Source of the DNA: Flabesymbios commensalis
Taxonomy: Eukaryota; Annelida; Polychaeta; Terebellida; Flabelligeridae
Reading direction: 5' to 3'
Assembly (NCBI GenBank): GCA_964017125.1
Contig: OZ024911.1
Span: 42,781,339 to 42,845,338 of the forward strand
Length of the DNA: 64,000 nucleotides
A model generated the notes under the pieces. The model saw nothing but the letters and a program-made list of their open reading frames with translations. It ran no database searches and was not told where the DNA came from. The translations under genes were made by a program, and so were the position numbers. Shown here piece by piece: positions 33,081-45,619 of this stretch (position 1 is the first letter of the stretch; every line of letters starts with the position of its first letter).

Positions 33081-33454
33081 TGCCGGGAGTTAGAGAGCAA
33101 TCGACAAAATCGGAAGGCCAGGGCAGCCCCACTTGAGGGCTAGCTATCCCAAACAAACAACAAACAAACTTATCTAAAGTAAAAACAAAAAAAAACGTTC
33201 GAGGTAAGCTGTAAAGTATTCTTAAGAAGATCTTTTTGAACATTTTTTTAAATAAAATTAAAGATTATCACATTGTTCATACATAGCCTGATTAAAAATC
33301 AAACTACATGCATTTATATGACTGTGAAAATACGTTAAACGAAGGGTTAACCCAGCAGCTTTTATTATCGCTCGTGCGACGTGCATGCATGATGTTGTAA
33401 TGTAACGACGTCACCTGGTCACTTGCAGCTGTTGTTAAATAAAGGTGTGGTCAA

Positions 33455-33970
33455 CTGTCAAAATTCGCGGGACAAAGGTCCCCCAGAATGCAATAGTGCC
33501 CATGGGTAGGCCCATGCCCTATTCCATAAAAATACTAAATATGCGTTTCATACCCGAAGCCTCATTAAGAATAAGAGCAAGTTCTCAAACCACACGTCCA
33601 CAGGCACAACAACTTCATATATAGATCCACTTGTCTTGAGCGACATCTATGAGTTAATAATTCAAAGCCTTTTTCCCTGGCACTTACTTGGTCGTTGGGT
33701 TGCAAACAAACTGACTGTATTACTGAGGGGATGTCGAAACTGGTTGACCACAAGTTTGTATTGAAACCCAGTGAACACAATACATCTGTGAGACATTATA
33801 CAAAGTTGGACCAACGTCGAAGACGTTGGGCCGACGTTGTATAAATGTTATACAAAAGTGTTGTGTTTGCTGGGCAGGTGGACTTGCTCTCAAACATAGT
33901 ACATTTGTCCAATGTTGGTTCAATGTTGGACCAGCGTCGCAGACGTCGGTCCAACATTAAAACAGTACCT
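33455..33970 (-). repeat. Dispersed repeat, inverted relative to 23998-24510
   Basis: Same content as the 24 kb copy in reverse: TCAACTGTCAAAATTCGCGG, AGAATGCAATAGTGCCC, the palindromic MITE and the CCAACATTGG cluster. Confidence 0.75.
33767..33874. mobile_element. 108 bp palindromic MITE, copy 2
   Basis: CCCAGTGAACACAA ... TTGTGTTTGCTGGG, with GGACCAACGTCGAAGACGTT at the centre. Confidence 0.85.
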
Positions 33971-34298
33971 GGTCAATGTATCCTTTAAGTAGTATCTTGT
34001 AATCAGTTTAGTTGATGATAATAATGTCGTCACCCTGTACAGTAGGTAACTGTATGCCTACAGCCATGTACTCTATATATGCTACTGTAGGCCTACACGT
34101 GACGGTCCAACGCATGCCCGTTTTGCAGCTGTATGAATCTTTAACTCACTCTCAACTAGGGCCCGTGGCCATTAATTTGTGTGCTTAGGACTACGTCTTC
34201 ACGCGGATTGCAACAGATCACGTTAACATGCATCTTGTGCCATTCTTGCCACAGACACAGTCATACTCATAGCGTCATAACTTAAGCCAGCCCTAGAT

Positions 34299-34405
34299 CC
34301 CAGTAAACACAAAATATTTGTATAAAATTCAAACAATGTTGGACCAGCGAAGACGTTGGGGCGACGTTGTATAAATGTAATTACAAATGTTTTGTCTGCA
34401 CTGGG
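34299..34405. mobile_element. 107 bp palindromic MITE, copy 3
   Basis: CCCAGTAAACACAAAATATT ... AATGTTTTGTCTGCACTGGG; the centre has GGACCAGCGAAGACGTTGG. Confidence 0.85.
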
Positions 34406-34437
34406 ATGTGCTCAAATCAAATCACATACTTTAAATA

Positions 34438-35240
34438 GATGGCCCCAGGCCACAAACCTGATAGGTGGATGGCCCCAGGCCACACACTTTGAATAGATGG
34501 CCCCAGGCCACACACATTAACTTAGTGTGTGGCCTGCAGCCACACACTTTAAGTTAATGGCCCCAGGCCACACATTTTAAGTTGATGGCCCCAGGCCACA
34601 CAATTTAGGTTGATGGCCCCAGGCCATGCACAGACTTCCAGTTTATGGATCCAAGCCACACACTTAAGTTGATGGCCCCAGGGGCCAGGCCACACACGCA
34701 GGTTGATGGCCCCAGGTACACACACTTTAAGTTGATGGCTCCAGGCCACACATTAATTTCTAGTTAATGGCCCTCGGCCACACTTTTTATTAGATATGCT
34801 CTCAGATCCCACAGTTTCAGTTGATGGCCCTAGGCAACACACTTTAAATAGATGGCCCCAGGCCACACATTTCTAGTTGATGGCCCTAGGCCACACACTT
34901 TATGTGATATATACTCCCAGACCACACAGTTTCAGCTGATGGCCCTAGGCCACACAATTTTAGATATGCTCCCAGACCACACAGTTTCAGTATAGGCCTC
35001 AATAACACCAAGTGTGTGGCCTGTGGCCATCAACTTAAAAGTGTGTGGCATGGGGTAATCAAATTAAATTTTGTGGCCTGGGGCCATCTAATTAAAGTGT
35101 GTGGGATGGGGCCATCAATTTTTGAAGTGTGTGGCCTAGGGCCATCAACTTGAAGTGTGTGGCCTGGGGCATCTATTTGAAGTGTGTGGCCTGGGGCCAT
35201 TATTTGAAGTGCACTTTGAAATTGATGGCGTAGTAAAATG
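34438..35240. repeat. About 30 bp minisatellite with an orientation switch
   Basis: Up to about 34985 the unit reads GATGGCCCCAGGCCACACAC plus TTTAAGTT; from about 35005 the reverse complement dominates (GTGTGTGGCCTGGGGCCATC). A small local palindrome near 34515-34557 also flips the unit. The two halves could pair as a long imperfect hairpin. Frames across it are artefacts. Confidence 0.9.
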
Positions 35241-36423
35241 TCGTTTTGAAAGTAGTTCTCAGGCTATAAGATGGCCCTGGGCCATAGGTGAGAGTAGAAA
35301 AACAATGACTGCTGGTCACTTCGTAAGCAGGTGGGGGCCGACTATACTCACCGTCAGATTAACTTAAACATGTTAAATGACATGTTTTTCGCCGATTTCT
35401 CTATCAATTCTCAACTGATGAAATTTTGCAAGGACTATTTTCGAATACTGTTACTTTTTCATAAAAAAATATTTTCAGTATAATTTAGGTCTATAGTATA
35501 GGCTAGCTGAAAAGTTAGACCATCTCAGCATCTGGAATGTAAACATGCAGGGTTTCCCCCAGAAAAATGAGAAAGCATCATGGTAACTGGCGGTTCGGGC
35601 TCAGAGCGGCGCGCGTAGATTGGGGTCCTGAGGCATACCCCTGTCTTTCGTTTGTTTATTAGGCTTTATATTGACTATATACCGTTTTTAGAATGAACAC
35701 TGTTGCAGTCATGTGTAGACTGAACATAAAAACTAAGCATTTGATAATATGGCAGTTCAGGTAGAGCATTTATTGAAGCATCATGGCATTTGGAAAATAG
35801 GCCCTATGGCAGCTGCCGGACGAGAATTCCAATCAGGGATAGTTCGATGCCAAAATGAGTTTTGTCCCAGTGTGGTGTTAGCTCTGATGTGTTTATATTA
35901 GGCCTGATTGTGCCCACCGTGTTCTTTTATCTGCTGGGATTAAACGGTCATTGATAGGAATTTCAACTAGGCTAGCTCATTTAAAATTTTGAGCATACAT
36001 AAATGTCTAGAATTTTTTCGTCATATTTTAAGTCAGTCCAGCCCAGGTTCTGAATGAGAGATGTCACACTGCCTGTTTGTCTATAATTTTGGGTGACAAA
36101 TCTTGCTGCTGATAGGCAGTCTCCAGTGTTTTATCTAGGATTCAAAACGGTTAGGAGCCACCTATCATTAGGGGCACCTTATCATGCACGCCGGGCACCC
36201 AGTTAGGAGTTTCCAACACCCACCCTCCCCAATTAAGGGTATATACAGAATCAGTTAAGTATGTGAACATCGCCAGTTATTACCACTATGTACACAGGCT
36301 GTTATCAGGTATTGCGTCATAGGTGTGAATGCGCCAAATCAGTGACTGGGTTATTTTTCAGTCACAATGGCCGCCTGGGAGGGTTGAATATGATATAGTA
36401 GCAGTTCAAAGAGGCATTTCAAT

Positions 36424-36540
36424 GTATCTGAATTTAGAAGGACAGCATGGCGCACATGAAGAGCAACATGACACTCATGAAGGGCAACATGGCACTCATG
36501 AAGGGCATCATGGCGCTCACAAAAGGCAACATGGCGCTGC
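36424..36540 (+). repeat. 21 bp minisatellite
   Basis: Five imperfect units of CAACATGGCRCTCATGAAGGG, ending in the palindrome AACATGGCGCTGCGCCATGTT. Confidence 0.85.
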
Positions 36541-36546
36541 GCCATG

Positions 36547-36720
36547 TTACAAAGAGCTAGATGAAACACTGGTCTCCCTTAATTTAGGGGGCCATGCCTT
36601 CAGGTTTCTCTGAAGGAAGCCCAGAGAGGAATTCACTTTACTCATAATTTTGTCAATGTGAGCCTTACATTCCAGAGTCTTGCTAAGGCAAACACCAAAG
36701 TATGGTGTTGAAGAACAGAG
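36547..36720 (-). pseudogene. LINE reverse transcriptase C-terminal fragment
   Basis: - strand frame includes YFGVCLSKTLECKAHIDKIM then KVNSSLGFLQRNLKAWPPKL, matching the conserved YLGV...HI..I..KA...LGFLRRNL region after the palm of CR1/jockey-type reverse transcriptases. It is only about 60 codons long; the rest of the element is absent. Confidence 0.75.
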
Positions 36721-38731
36721 CTCCAGATAATTTTTTGGTTTGAGAAGTATTTCACTCATTGAAATGGGTAATGAGGAGTAAAATATGAAGAAAAGGAAAC
36801 ATGGAGTATTTTTCATACAACAACATAAAACTATTTATCATTTTTTCCTTACACTCAGGTTACCAATCCTAGTTCTGTTCACGTGCAAAATACAACTTTT
36901 GTTTCATTTTCTCTGTTTCTTTTTATTTTGCAGGTAAGGGGCTATTTGTCTCTTTTGCCATGTTTTTTTTTATCAGAGATTGTTTTGCACATGGCTTACA
37001 TGCAAAATCCACAACACCTGGACCATACCCTTAATCATGTTAATATGGACTTTAATGCTACTAGCCTAGATTCCCGAGTAGTGATCTGCGAAAAGATAAA
37101 ATGTGAAAATTGAAATGTTGTTTCACTGACTGCAATCCATCAGGTACTGAACAGGCATGCATTTTGCTATTACTATAGTCAGATAGTAGCCTACATGTAT
37201 CAATAATAGTGAATAATTAATGTCCTGTAATTGATTCTGTGAGAACTTATTATATTTATCATGTTTGCATATTACATGTATTAGACACTGACCAATGGGA
37301 TGGGTTAATGGTATGCCCATTTTTTGGATGTGATGTGTATTTTAATAATTTTTGGGGGTATTATTACTCATAATAGTACAGAAGCAGACACCAAAAAAGA
37401 GCCATATTTAAGGAGTTACCTAAACCGGCGGTACAACATTTGTCCACGTGTCTAGAATTGTTCCCAGGGGTCTCTAGATACAGAATCTGGTTGATGACAT
37501 TGCCGGAAATGGGGACGGACTGAGAATTTGACACTTTTGTACACCTACCCGATTTTTAGAGAAAATATTCGCTAAAATATGATTTTCGCGTCATTCTCAA
37601 TCTATTATAATGTTGGGCCATTTAAATGAAATATTTTTGGATTTATTTTTTTCTATTGATCAGGTCATATATCTGTGGAGATAAAATAGTAAAAAAAATA
37701 TAATTTTGCACTAGCATCCTACCTCTAAGGGCTATTTTGGATATTGTAAATATCTCGCAAAATGCAATTTTTTAAAAATTTTAATTTTTTTTCATTTTTT
37801 TGCATATAGTTCAGGACAGCAGGTTCGGTTCTGCACGAAAGTCCCCATGAGCGGTACGATTTGCTTCAGATACATCCCTTAAGTCAGAATTAGGTTACCA
37901 ATGCTTGATTCGTCCAATAATTGATCATTATGGCCAATTTCAAAATGGCCGCTGTAAAATCCATGGTTTTTCCTGAAATGTATTATTGAACATGGTTTTC
38001 TTAAATTTCGCATCACAAGCACGGTTTGAGTGTCTATTCTTACATTTTATCGCTTGTTCAAGTATTTACAAATGCTGGGATGTGATATTTAAAACTCAAT
38101 CCAAGATGGCTGCCAGAAATGATCAAGAAAATGTTCAAAATTTCACATTTTCTTGCAAATATTTTCGAAGCACATGTTTTATCATGTAAGAAAACCCCCA
38201 CGATCGGTGTCATTTGGTTCAGCGACAACCCCTGAGTGAAAATCATATGATTAGTGCTTGATTTGTAGAGTAAAAAATCAATCTGGTCGATTTTAAAATG
38301 GCCACCGTGAAATCAATGCCTAATCTTCAAATGCATAATTCAACATGGTTCGCTTAATTTTTATCGGTTTTCTTGTCTATTATTATATTTTAATGCTGAA
38401 TGAATCCACTGAATATATATATGTATATTTTAAATGCTAGAATATGTTATTTAAGAACTAATCCAAGATGGCCGCCGTAAAAATGGCAAATAATATTTTC
38501 GAAACTTTTGAAAATAGTTCATGAGCACACGTTCTGCTCTGTACGAAAACCTCAGTGAGCGGTACTATTTGGTTTAGAGGCATATATTAAGTCAAAATCA
38601 GGTGATTAATTCTTGATTTATCAAGTAAATAATCATTATGGCGATTTCAAAATGGCCGCCATTAAACAAATGCATTATTGAACATTGTCTACCTAATAGT
38701 CATATCATAAACACGGGTTTGATGTAATATC

Positions 38732-38911
38732 TTAAAGCGACACAATCAGGCTAAAATCATAAAAAAAATCGGTAATTTCCCTTTGGCTTCTTAATATGAC
38801 CACCTGATGTAATCATGTCCATAGACTAGAACTGCAAATGTTTTTTTTTGTGCTGCGCATTTACCAATTAGGCGAAACATAGAGACGAAATTCCCATATT
38901 TCTTATTTTGG
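38732..38911 (+). mobile_element. One arm of the foldback MITE family
   Basis: TTAAAGCGACACAATCAGG through TGCTGCGCATTTACC; interrupts the inner end of the giant foldback's left arm. Confidence 0.75.
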
Positions 38912-38939
38912 ATATATACTACAGCAACAAATGTCATTT

Positions 38940-41420
38940 TTGTAGTGGCTTACATAATTTTCAAGGTGGCTGTTATCACTTCTCCACTGGCCAAGATCAC
39001 TTTTGTAGTTGCTGAGATAACTTTTAAATTCGCTGTGATCACTTCTTCAGTGGTCAAGATCACTTTTGTAGGGGCTGATATAACTTTTAAACTGGTTCTA
39101 ATCACTTATTCGGTGGCAAAGATCACTTTTGTAGTGGCTGAGATAACTTTTAGAATGGCTGTAATCACTTCATCAGTGGTCAAAATCACTTTTGTAGTGG
39201 TTTAGATAATTTTCAAAGTGGCTGTGATCACTTCTTCAGTGGCTAAGATCACTTTGTTGTGGCTTAGATAACTTTTTCAGTGGCTGACACCAGTTTGTTA
39301 GTGGCCAAGATCACCTTTGTAGAAGCTAACATAACTTTTAAAGTGGTTGTGATCACTTCTTCAGTGGTCAAGATCACTTTTCTAGTGGCTGAGATAACTT
39401 TTAAAGTTGCTATAATCACTTCTTCTGTGGCCAAGATGACTTTGCATTGGCTAAGATAACTTTTAAAGTGGTTCTAATAAATTTTTAGTGACCATGAACA
39501 CTTTTGTAGTTGCTGACTTAACTTTTAAAGTGGCTGTGATCACGTCTTCAGTGGTCAAGATCACTTTGGTAGTGGCTGAGATAACTTTTAAAATGGTTGT
39601 AATCACTTCTTCAGTGGTCAAGATCTCTTTTTTAGTGGTTTAGATAATTTTTAAAGTGGCTGTGATCACTTTAGTGGCCAAGATCACTTTTGTATCGGCT
39701 GACATAATTTTAAAAGTGGATGTTATCACATCTTCACTGGCCAAGATCACCTTTGTAGTGGCTGAGCTACCTGTTAAAGTCGCTCCGATCACTTCTTCAG
39801 TGGTCAAGATCACTTTTGTAGTGGCTGAGATAACTTTTAAACTGGTTGTAATCACTTCTTGGGTGCTCAAAATCATTTTTGTCATGGCTGAGATAACTTT
39901 CAGAATGGTTGTAATCACTTCTTCGGTGGTCAAGATCACTTTTTGTAGTGGTTTAGATAATTTTTCAAGTGGCTGTGATCACTTCTTCAGTGGCTAAGAT
40001 CATTTTGTAGTGGCTTAGATAACTTTTTCAGTGGCTGACACCATTTTGTTAGTGGTCAAGATTACCTTTACCAGGGTTCCCCACAGAAAAAAAAATCATC
40101 CGGTCGTTATCTTAAAAATCTTAACTAATAGCGCGCGCGAGCAGCATAATAAAATATTTACTGTTGCACGCGTGCGCGCGATAAAAAATATCAAAGTTTT
40201 TTTTCATTCGTGTTGTTTGCCTGACGGTTTGTGTGCCGTCACCATACCCCAGCATACGTCAGAGTTATGTAATTTTGATTGAATTTGAGTGGAATGGTCT
40301 GAAAGTGTCTGAAGTCAATAATTTGGAAAATAGAAAGTTCCTAGAAGCGTCTCACCCTAATTTGTGAAATTAAGAAAGTTTGCTTGTTCTGAATTGTCAG
40401 TCTGTTATTTTGTCTTGTTGATTTGATGGTTTGTGAGTTGTGTATTTGAGTGTAGGCCTATGCATGTTTTCTTGGTGTTTTATGCGTTTTTGTTTGTTGG
40501 TGAGAGTAATTATTCTGTTATTGATAAGTGTTGTTGTGTATGCCTGACAAGATTTGTGAGTTAGTATCATTCACTCACCAACGCTGTGACACTTTGATGA
40601 GTGACAACGAACGTGTCGTGGTGACTGGCAATGCTAGAAGTGTTGGCCCGTCAACGCTGTTATCACACTCTCGAGTACTGCCAGCGTCGGGCCAATGCCG
40701 GCTCAGCGTTGTTAGCGCTGGACTGACATTGGCACAGCGGTGGCCACACTGTGACAGCACTTTCTACACTTGCTGTCAGCGCTGCTTCTGCCAGGCGTAG
40801 GCCTACATCTATGTTATGTAACATACAGCACATTCATGACGGGTGACCCAGAGAAGGGGGGATTATGGGGGGGGAGTGGGTGGTTACACCTATCTTGTGT
40901 GTACATTTTTGTGCTCACTGACATCGGCAATATGTACGCGCACACCAGTCTTTAATACACGGACACGCTGATCGCTAAACCAACACAGTATGACACTGGC
41001 GACCAGAATATTTGCTAATCTACCAAATGGATAACAGCCGGATGTGACCTATTACATGTTGGTCGGCATAAAATTCATCCGGTCGGCATGCCGGCATTTC
41101 CGGCACTGTGGGGAACCCTGCCTTTACAGTGGCTGAGATAACTTTTAAAGTGCTTATGATCACTTATTTAGTCGTCAAGATCACTTTTGTAGTGGCTTTG
41201 ATCATTTTCAAAGTGGGTGTGATCGCTTCTTTAATGGCCAAGATAACTTTTGTAGTGGCTGAGATAACTTTTAAAATTGATGTGATCACTTCTGCAGTGG
41301 CCAAGATCACTTTGTAGTGGCTTATATAACTTTGTCAGTGGCTGATACCAGTTTGTTAGTGGCCAAGGTCACCCTTGTAATGGCTGAGATAACTTTTAAG
41401 GTGGCTGTGATCTCTGGAGT
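38940..41420 (+). repeat. 63 bp minisatellite core (split by a hAT-like element)
   Basis: Unit of 63 bp, roughly GGCTGTGATCACTTCTTCAG, TGGTCAAGATCACTTTTGTA, GTGGCTGAGATAACTTTTAA. It runs 38940-40071 and resumes 41121-41420. Because 63 is divisible by three, units translate into a 21-residue repeat (VAEITFKVAVITSSVVKITF) and stay open on the opposite strand too. I regard the resulting frames (38945-39205, 39656-39997, 41108-41317 on +, 39640-39939 on -) as by-products of the repeat. Confidence 0.9.
40072..41120. mobile_element. 1049 bp hAT-like nonautonomous element
   Basis: Perfect 15 bp ends CAGGGTTCCCCACAG and CTGTGGGGAACCCTG. CCTTTAC flanks both sides (40065-40071, 41121-41127); removing the element with one copy restores a normal minisatellite unit. 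Subterminal ATCATCCGGTCG occurs near the left end and ATTCATCCGGTCGGC near the right. The interior includes a CAACGCTG/CCAACATT-type cluster (about 40575-40790). No transposase. Confidence 0.87.
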
Positions 41421-41429
41421 AAACACCAA

Positions 41430-42950
41430 AACAGTGTTTCTATAATGATCATTACGTAGAACATGTTTAACAATTACAAAAATTAAAGGGAACTGAATGT
41501 TCATTTTTAGGGGACAACGCATATTTTCTTGTCATTTTCATTGCTGCCATTTTAGATTAAAGTACTTAACATTACTTTTAGTGCATCCACTGAAAAGTAA
41601 AATGCAAAAAATAAATACAAAGATCGTGTTTTTAAATGACCGTTATATTATGCACAACATGTTCAATAAAGCATTTTAGGAGTATTCATTGATTTCATGG
41701 CGGCCATTTTGTAGTTAGCCATAAGTATTAATTACTCAAGAAATCAAGCATTAATAACCTGATCTTGACTCATAAGACGTCTCGGAAATAAATAATACCG
41801 CTCATGGAGGTTTTCATACAGATATAGAATAGAGCGTGTGCGCAAAAATTATTTGTAAAATGGTGCGACATTTTGACAATGTTGCGGCGGCCATCTTGAA
41901 TTTCTACTTTTTTCCCATGGTATAATACTTTTAATGGACATAATTAAAAAGTAAGATTAGACACTTACCTGGTAAATCGTGTCTGTGAGATAACTGTGTG
42001 ACAAACATGTTCAATAATGCATTTAATGGGAATTACCGGTAATTGATTTCACAGCGACTATTTTGAAATAGGCCATAATTATTAATTGTTTCACACATCA
42101 CTCATTAATCACCTGATTTTTGTTCATTGGTACGTGTCTCTAAATGAAATGATACCGCTCATGGAGGTTATCGTACACCATTAGAGCCTGTGCTCTTTTG
42201 AAATTTTGAGCAGTTTCTTCACCATTTTCTGGCGGCCATCTTGGATTCGCTGGTAAATATCACATTACAGCATTTGTGAATACTTAAGCGCGCATTAAAA
42301 TGTAAGATTAAATACCAAAACTGTGATTGTAATGTAAAATTTAAGAAAACCGTGTTTGATAATACATTTCAGGAGAAATCATGGATTTTAGGGCGGCCAT
42401 TTTGAAATTGACCATAGTGATCAATTACTCGAACAATCAAGCATTGGTTACCTAATTCTGACTTAAGGGATATATCCGAACCAAATGGTACTGCTCATGG
42501 AGACTTTCGTGCAGAAGTGAACCTGTTGTCATAAACTATATGCAAAAAAATGGAAAAAAATTACAATTTTGAAAAAATTTATTTTGCGACATATCTACAA
42601 TATTCAAAATAGCTCTTCGAGGTGGGATGCTAGTGCAAAATTATATTTTTTTTACTATTTTATCCCCACAGATATATGACCTGATGGATAGAAAAAACTA
42701 AATACAACAATATTTGATTTAACTGGCCCAACATTGTGATAGAGTGAGAATGACGCGAATATTTTCTCTAAAAATTGGGTAGGTGTACAAAAGTGCCAAA
42801 TACTCAGCCCGCCCCCATTTACGGCAATGTCATGAACCAGATTCTGTATCTAGAGATCCCTGAGAACAATTCTAGACATGTGGACAAATGTTGTACCGCC
42901 GGTTTAGGCACCTCGAAAATTTGGTCCCTCTGCTGCTGTACTATAAGATT
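41430..42950 (-). repeat. Right inner arm of the giant foldback
   Basis: Reverse-complement counterpart of 37370-38731. GGCGGCCAT recurs at about 41699, 41887, 42231 and 42393, marking the subrepeats. The - strand frame at 42819-43004 and its + partner have no domain. Confidence 0.8.
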
Positions 42951-43444
42951 TTCTATCCATGAGTATTTTCTGTTTTTAAGGGCGTATTTCACGCATATAC
43001 GCATTTCATCTGGAGCACTGGAAAAAACTAAGGACTTTTAAAATGCATGTATAAGTACTTCAATACATGTGCGTAATTGTTATAATATTTTTTATTTTTC
43101 AATTAAAAATCAGGAGAATCGGGATAATATAAATATTGAATTCAACCAGTTTAATGAGTCTATAGACATAATAGAGGGACCTCCAAATAACAAATTTACT
43201 ACAAGTCAAGTGGTGTAACTTTTGAACTATTTAATGTTTTTTGATGAAAATTTTACGGTATTTGGCGGGTGCCTCAAATAGTCGGCGCAAAATTTCATCA
43301 TAATCGTTTGAGAATTGACTGAGAAATCGACTGAATTGTTTGAGAAATCGGCGAAAAACATGCAATACAAGTTAATGTGATGAAAAGTATAGTCCCAAAA
43401 CGTTCCTGAAAGTTTTTCAATGTTTCAGTCACAGATTATACGCG

Positions 43445-45035
43445 TACACATACTCGGGCCATTTTTTATCCGGCCCCTAACTGAGAAAATCGGTGGCTAA
43501 TCAAGCAAATAGTAGTTTTTTTAGAATACGTATCTATTCTGCTTGATGCTCGCTTCTTGTGAGCGGAGGTTGCATTTTTGTTTATTTAACAGAGACAATT
43601 TATTTTCGATGGTTGAAATTACACTCGTCTCACAGGGCTCCATTTCAAAACAGTGAGCGAGACCCGGTAGTGTAGCAAAAATGGTCATTGTGGTGGACAT
43701 GTTTGTGGCACGGGCCCACACAATATTCAGCTTGATATCAGTTGTATTAGGAAAAAGAGATATGAAAAATAATACATTTGTGTTAAATCACTGTTGCATC
43801 CCGTGTAAATATTAATTTGCGCTAATGTCTTTGATAACGTGTAGGCCTAGGCCCTACACAAATTTGTGTGACCGATAACATCTTGATCAGTGTTGAATAT
43901 GCTTAGTTCACAAGGGTTTCACCATAATAAATGAGTTTGTATAAAGTCGATGTATTGTGAATGAGGAAGTTATCAAATATAAAATTATTTTAATATAAAT
44001 ATTGAAGCCCGTATGAAACCTATTACAGTCTATTACAATATAGGCCTACTAGTCTAGTCTACACTACACAAATACATTTTATTCAGTTTGTGAATTTAGT
44101 GAACTACTGGGTATCAATTTTTTTAAAACCCTTATACTGGATGTGTCTGACCTTATAGCAAATCGGACCCTATGGCAGCTCAGACCCTAGGCCAACTCAA
44201 ACACTACCATCTCGGACACTGATAAACCAACTCAGACCTCATGCCGACTCCGAACCCATGATTATTTATAAGCCAACTCTGACACTATACTCGATCCCTG
44301 TCATTAAACACTGCGTATGCAAGTGTCGAAATACAAGCTCGCCTGTAGAAAGTAAAAGTAATGGCGAGCGATGTGAACTGGCCGCAGGATCTGATAATAT
44401 CGAAGGTGGATTAATTTTAATTCATAGATTGCCTGCTGAATTAAATACAAAGTCAAATTACCAGTCAGTTTGATTTCAGGTCCCACTTTACAAGGGCTAT
44501 CTTTCTAAGCCAAAAAAATATCACAGTGAAAGATCATACATACATCAGCCACTATTTCTATATTTAAATAGACCGGTAAGCTTCGTCTAGTGCCGGTTTG
44601 ACCTGTTGTGCCGCCAATATGTGACCTTTATTGACAAGATTGGCATGATCCAAAACATGCCAACAACATTTACATGAAGTATGGCAGAAAAAGAGCTGCT
44701 GATGCCAAAGTGTAGTTGAAATGTTGATTCAATGTCGATTCAATGCTGGCCGGCGTATACAACGCTGGCCGAACACCCAATTGTGGCATTATGCAGTTGG
44801 CGTATTATAACATGGGTCTAACTGCCTACACAGCATGCTTACAGACCTGCCTGTCTTCCGCTCAGATAGGGTCTAGACATACCCAGCAGAGACAATATGT
44901 TGAAGCAATGTTAGTCCAGCGTCGTATATACAAAATGATGGTTATGATATGGCATATCATATATATGGTAATTAGTTCATCTACACTCCCTCCATAGCAT
45001 GTTGATGACATATAGGCCTATGTAGCCTGTCATAT
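43445..45035. other. No gene seen
   Basis: AT-rich spacer before LLPH. CCAACATT-family repeats lie at about 44700-44935 (GATTCAATGCTGGCC, ACCCAGCAGAGACAATATGTT). A short GGCCAACTCAGAC-like repeat sits near 44170-44285. A promoter or noncoding first exon of LLPH may lie here, but I cannot identify one. Confidence 0.45.
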
Positions 45036-45040
45036 ATAGT

Positions 45041-45430
45041 CAGGGTTCGCACAGGCCTTGAAAAACCCTTGAATAACCTTAAATAAAATAAAAAAGTTTT
45101 CAAGGCCTTGAAAAGCCTTGAATTTGAAAAAAATAGCTTGAAAAGCCTTGAAAAGTGATTTTTGTGTTTGAGTTGTTAATTGTTAAAATATATTGTGGCT
45201 CATTTTTGTCAAAGTCTTCAAAAAAATGATAAAAAATATTCTGTTATTATTACTATTTTGCTCGCAAGGCTGTATAAAGGTGAAAAACATCTTAAAAAAT
45301 AATTTTTGACTAAAAACTGTTATGATTTTTGTCATGACTCCCTACTTCTTGTCCATGATAGGGCCTTGAAAATGGTGATATTTGTCCTTGAAAAACTTTG
45401 AGAAGCCTTGAATTCCATTGAATCAGCTTT
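45041..45430 (+). mobile_element. hAT-like repeat fragment (CAGGGTTCGCACAGGCCTTG end)
   Basis: Begins CAGGGTTCGCACAGGCCTTG and carries repeated CCTTGAAAA phrases, a pattern familiar from short hAT-type repeats of fish and invertebrates. No matching right terminus is seen, so it is truncated. It lies just upstream of LLPH. Confidence 0.5.
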
Positions 45431-45582
45431 TGTTTATGAATCATGATAGTGCAAAAATTGAAATGAAATATTTCTATTCTATGGCATCTTTGCCTTCAGG
45501 AGCCAACTGTTGAATGCTTTTGACATTTATTATAGATGTTATTATGTGATTTTTTTTTTTAAATCAAATATATTTTTTTCAG

Positions 45583-45619
45583 AGTACCACTGAGCACTGT
45601 CACCTTTCACTACAACAAA
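45583..45619 (+). other. LLPH: LLPH 5' untranslated part of the first coding exon
   Basis: A polypyrimidine tract and AG (ATATTTTTTTCAG) end at 45582, so an upstream noncoding exon is likely. The start context is ACAAAATGG, a good Kozak match at +4. Confidence 0.6.

Larger units (their letters stand above)
35300..43440. mobile_element. Giant 8 kb foldback element
   Basis: Outer arms: ACATGTTTTTCGCCGATTTC near 35380 mirrors GAAATCGGCGAAAAACATG near 43350, and GACTATACT phrases extend the match outward. Inner arms: about 37370-38731 is the reverse complement of about 41600-42950 at high similarity (shared CTAAACCGGCGGTAC, ACAGATATATGACCTGAT in one orientation, CACGAAAGTCYCCATGAGC). Each inner arm has about three tandem units of roughly 350 bp, each with AATGGCCGCC. 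The core is a 63 bp minisatellite. The left arm was later lengthened by about 1.9 kb of other repeats (35.5-37.36 kb). Long TIRs built of subrepeats are typical of foldback elements (Drosophila FB, sea urchin TU). No transposase, so nonautonomous. End points are approximate. Confidence 0.75.

Noticed and set aside
38945-39997. Protein genes in the 63 bp minisatellite
   Set aside because: Frames follow the repeat unit, are open on both strands and have no start context, splice signals or flanking coding sequence.
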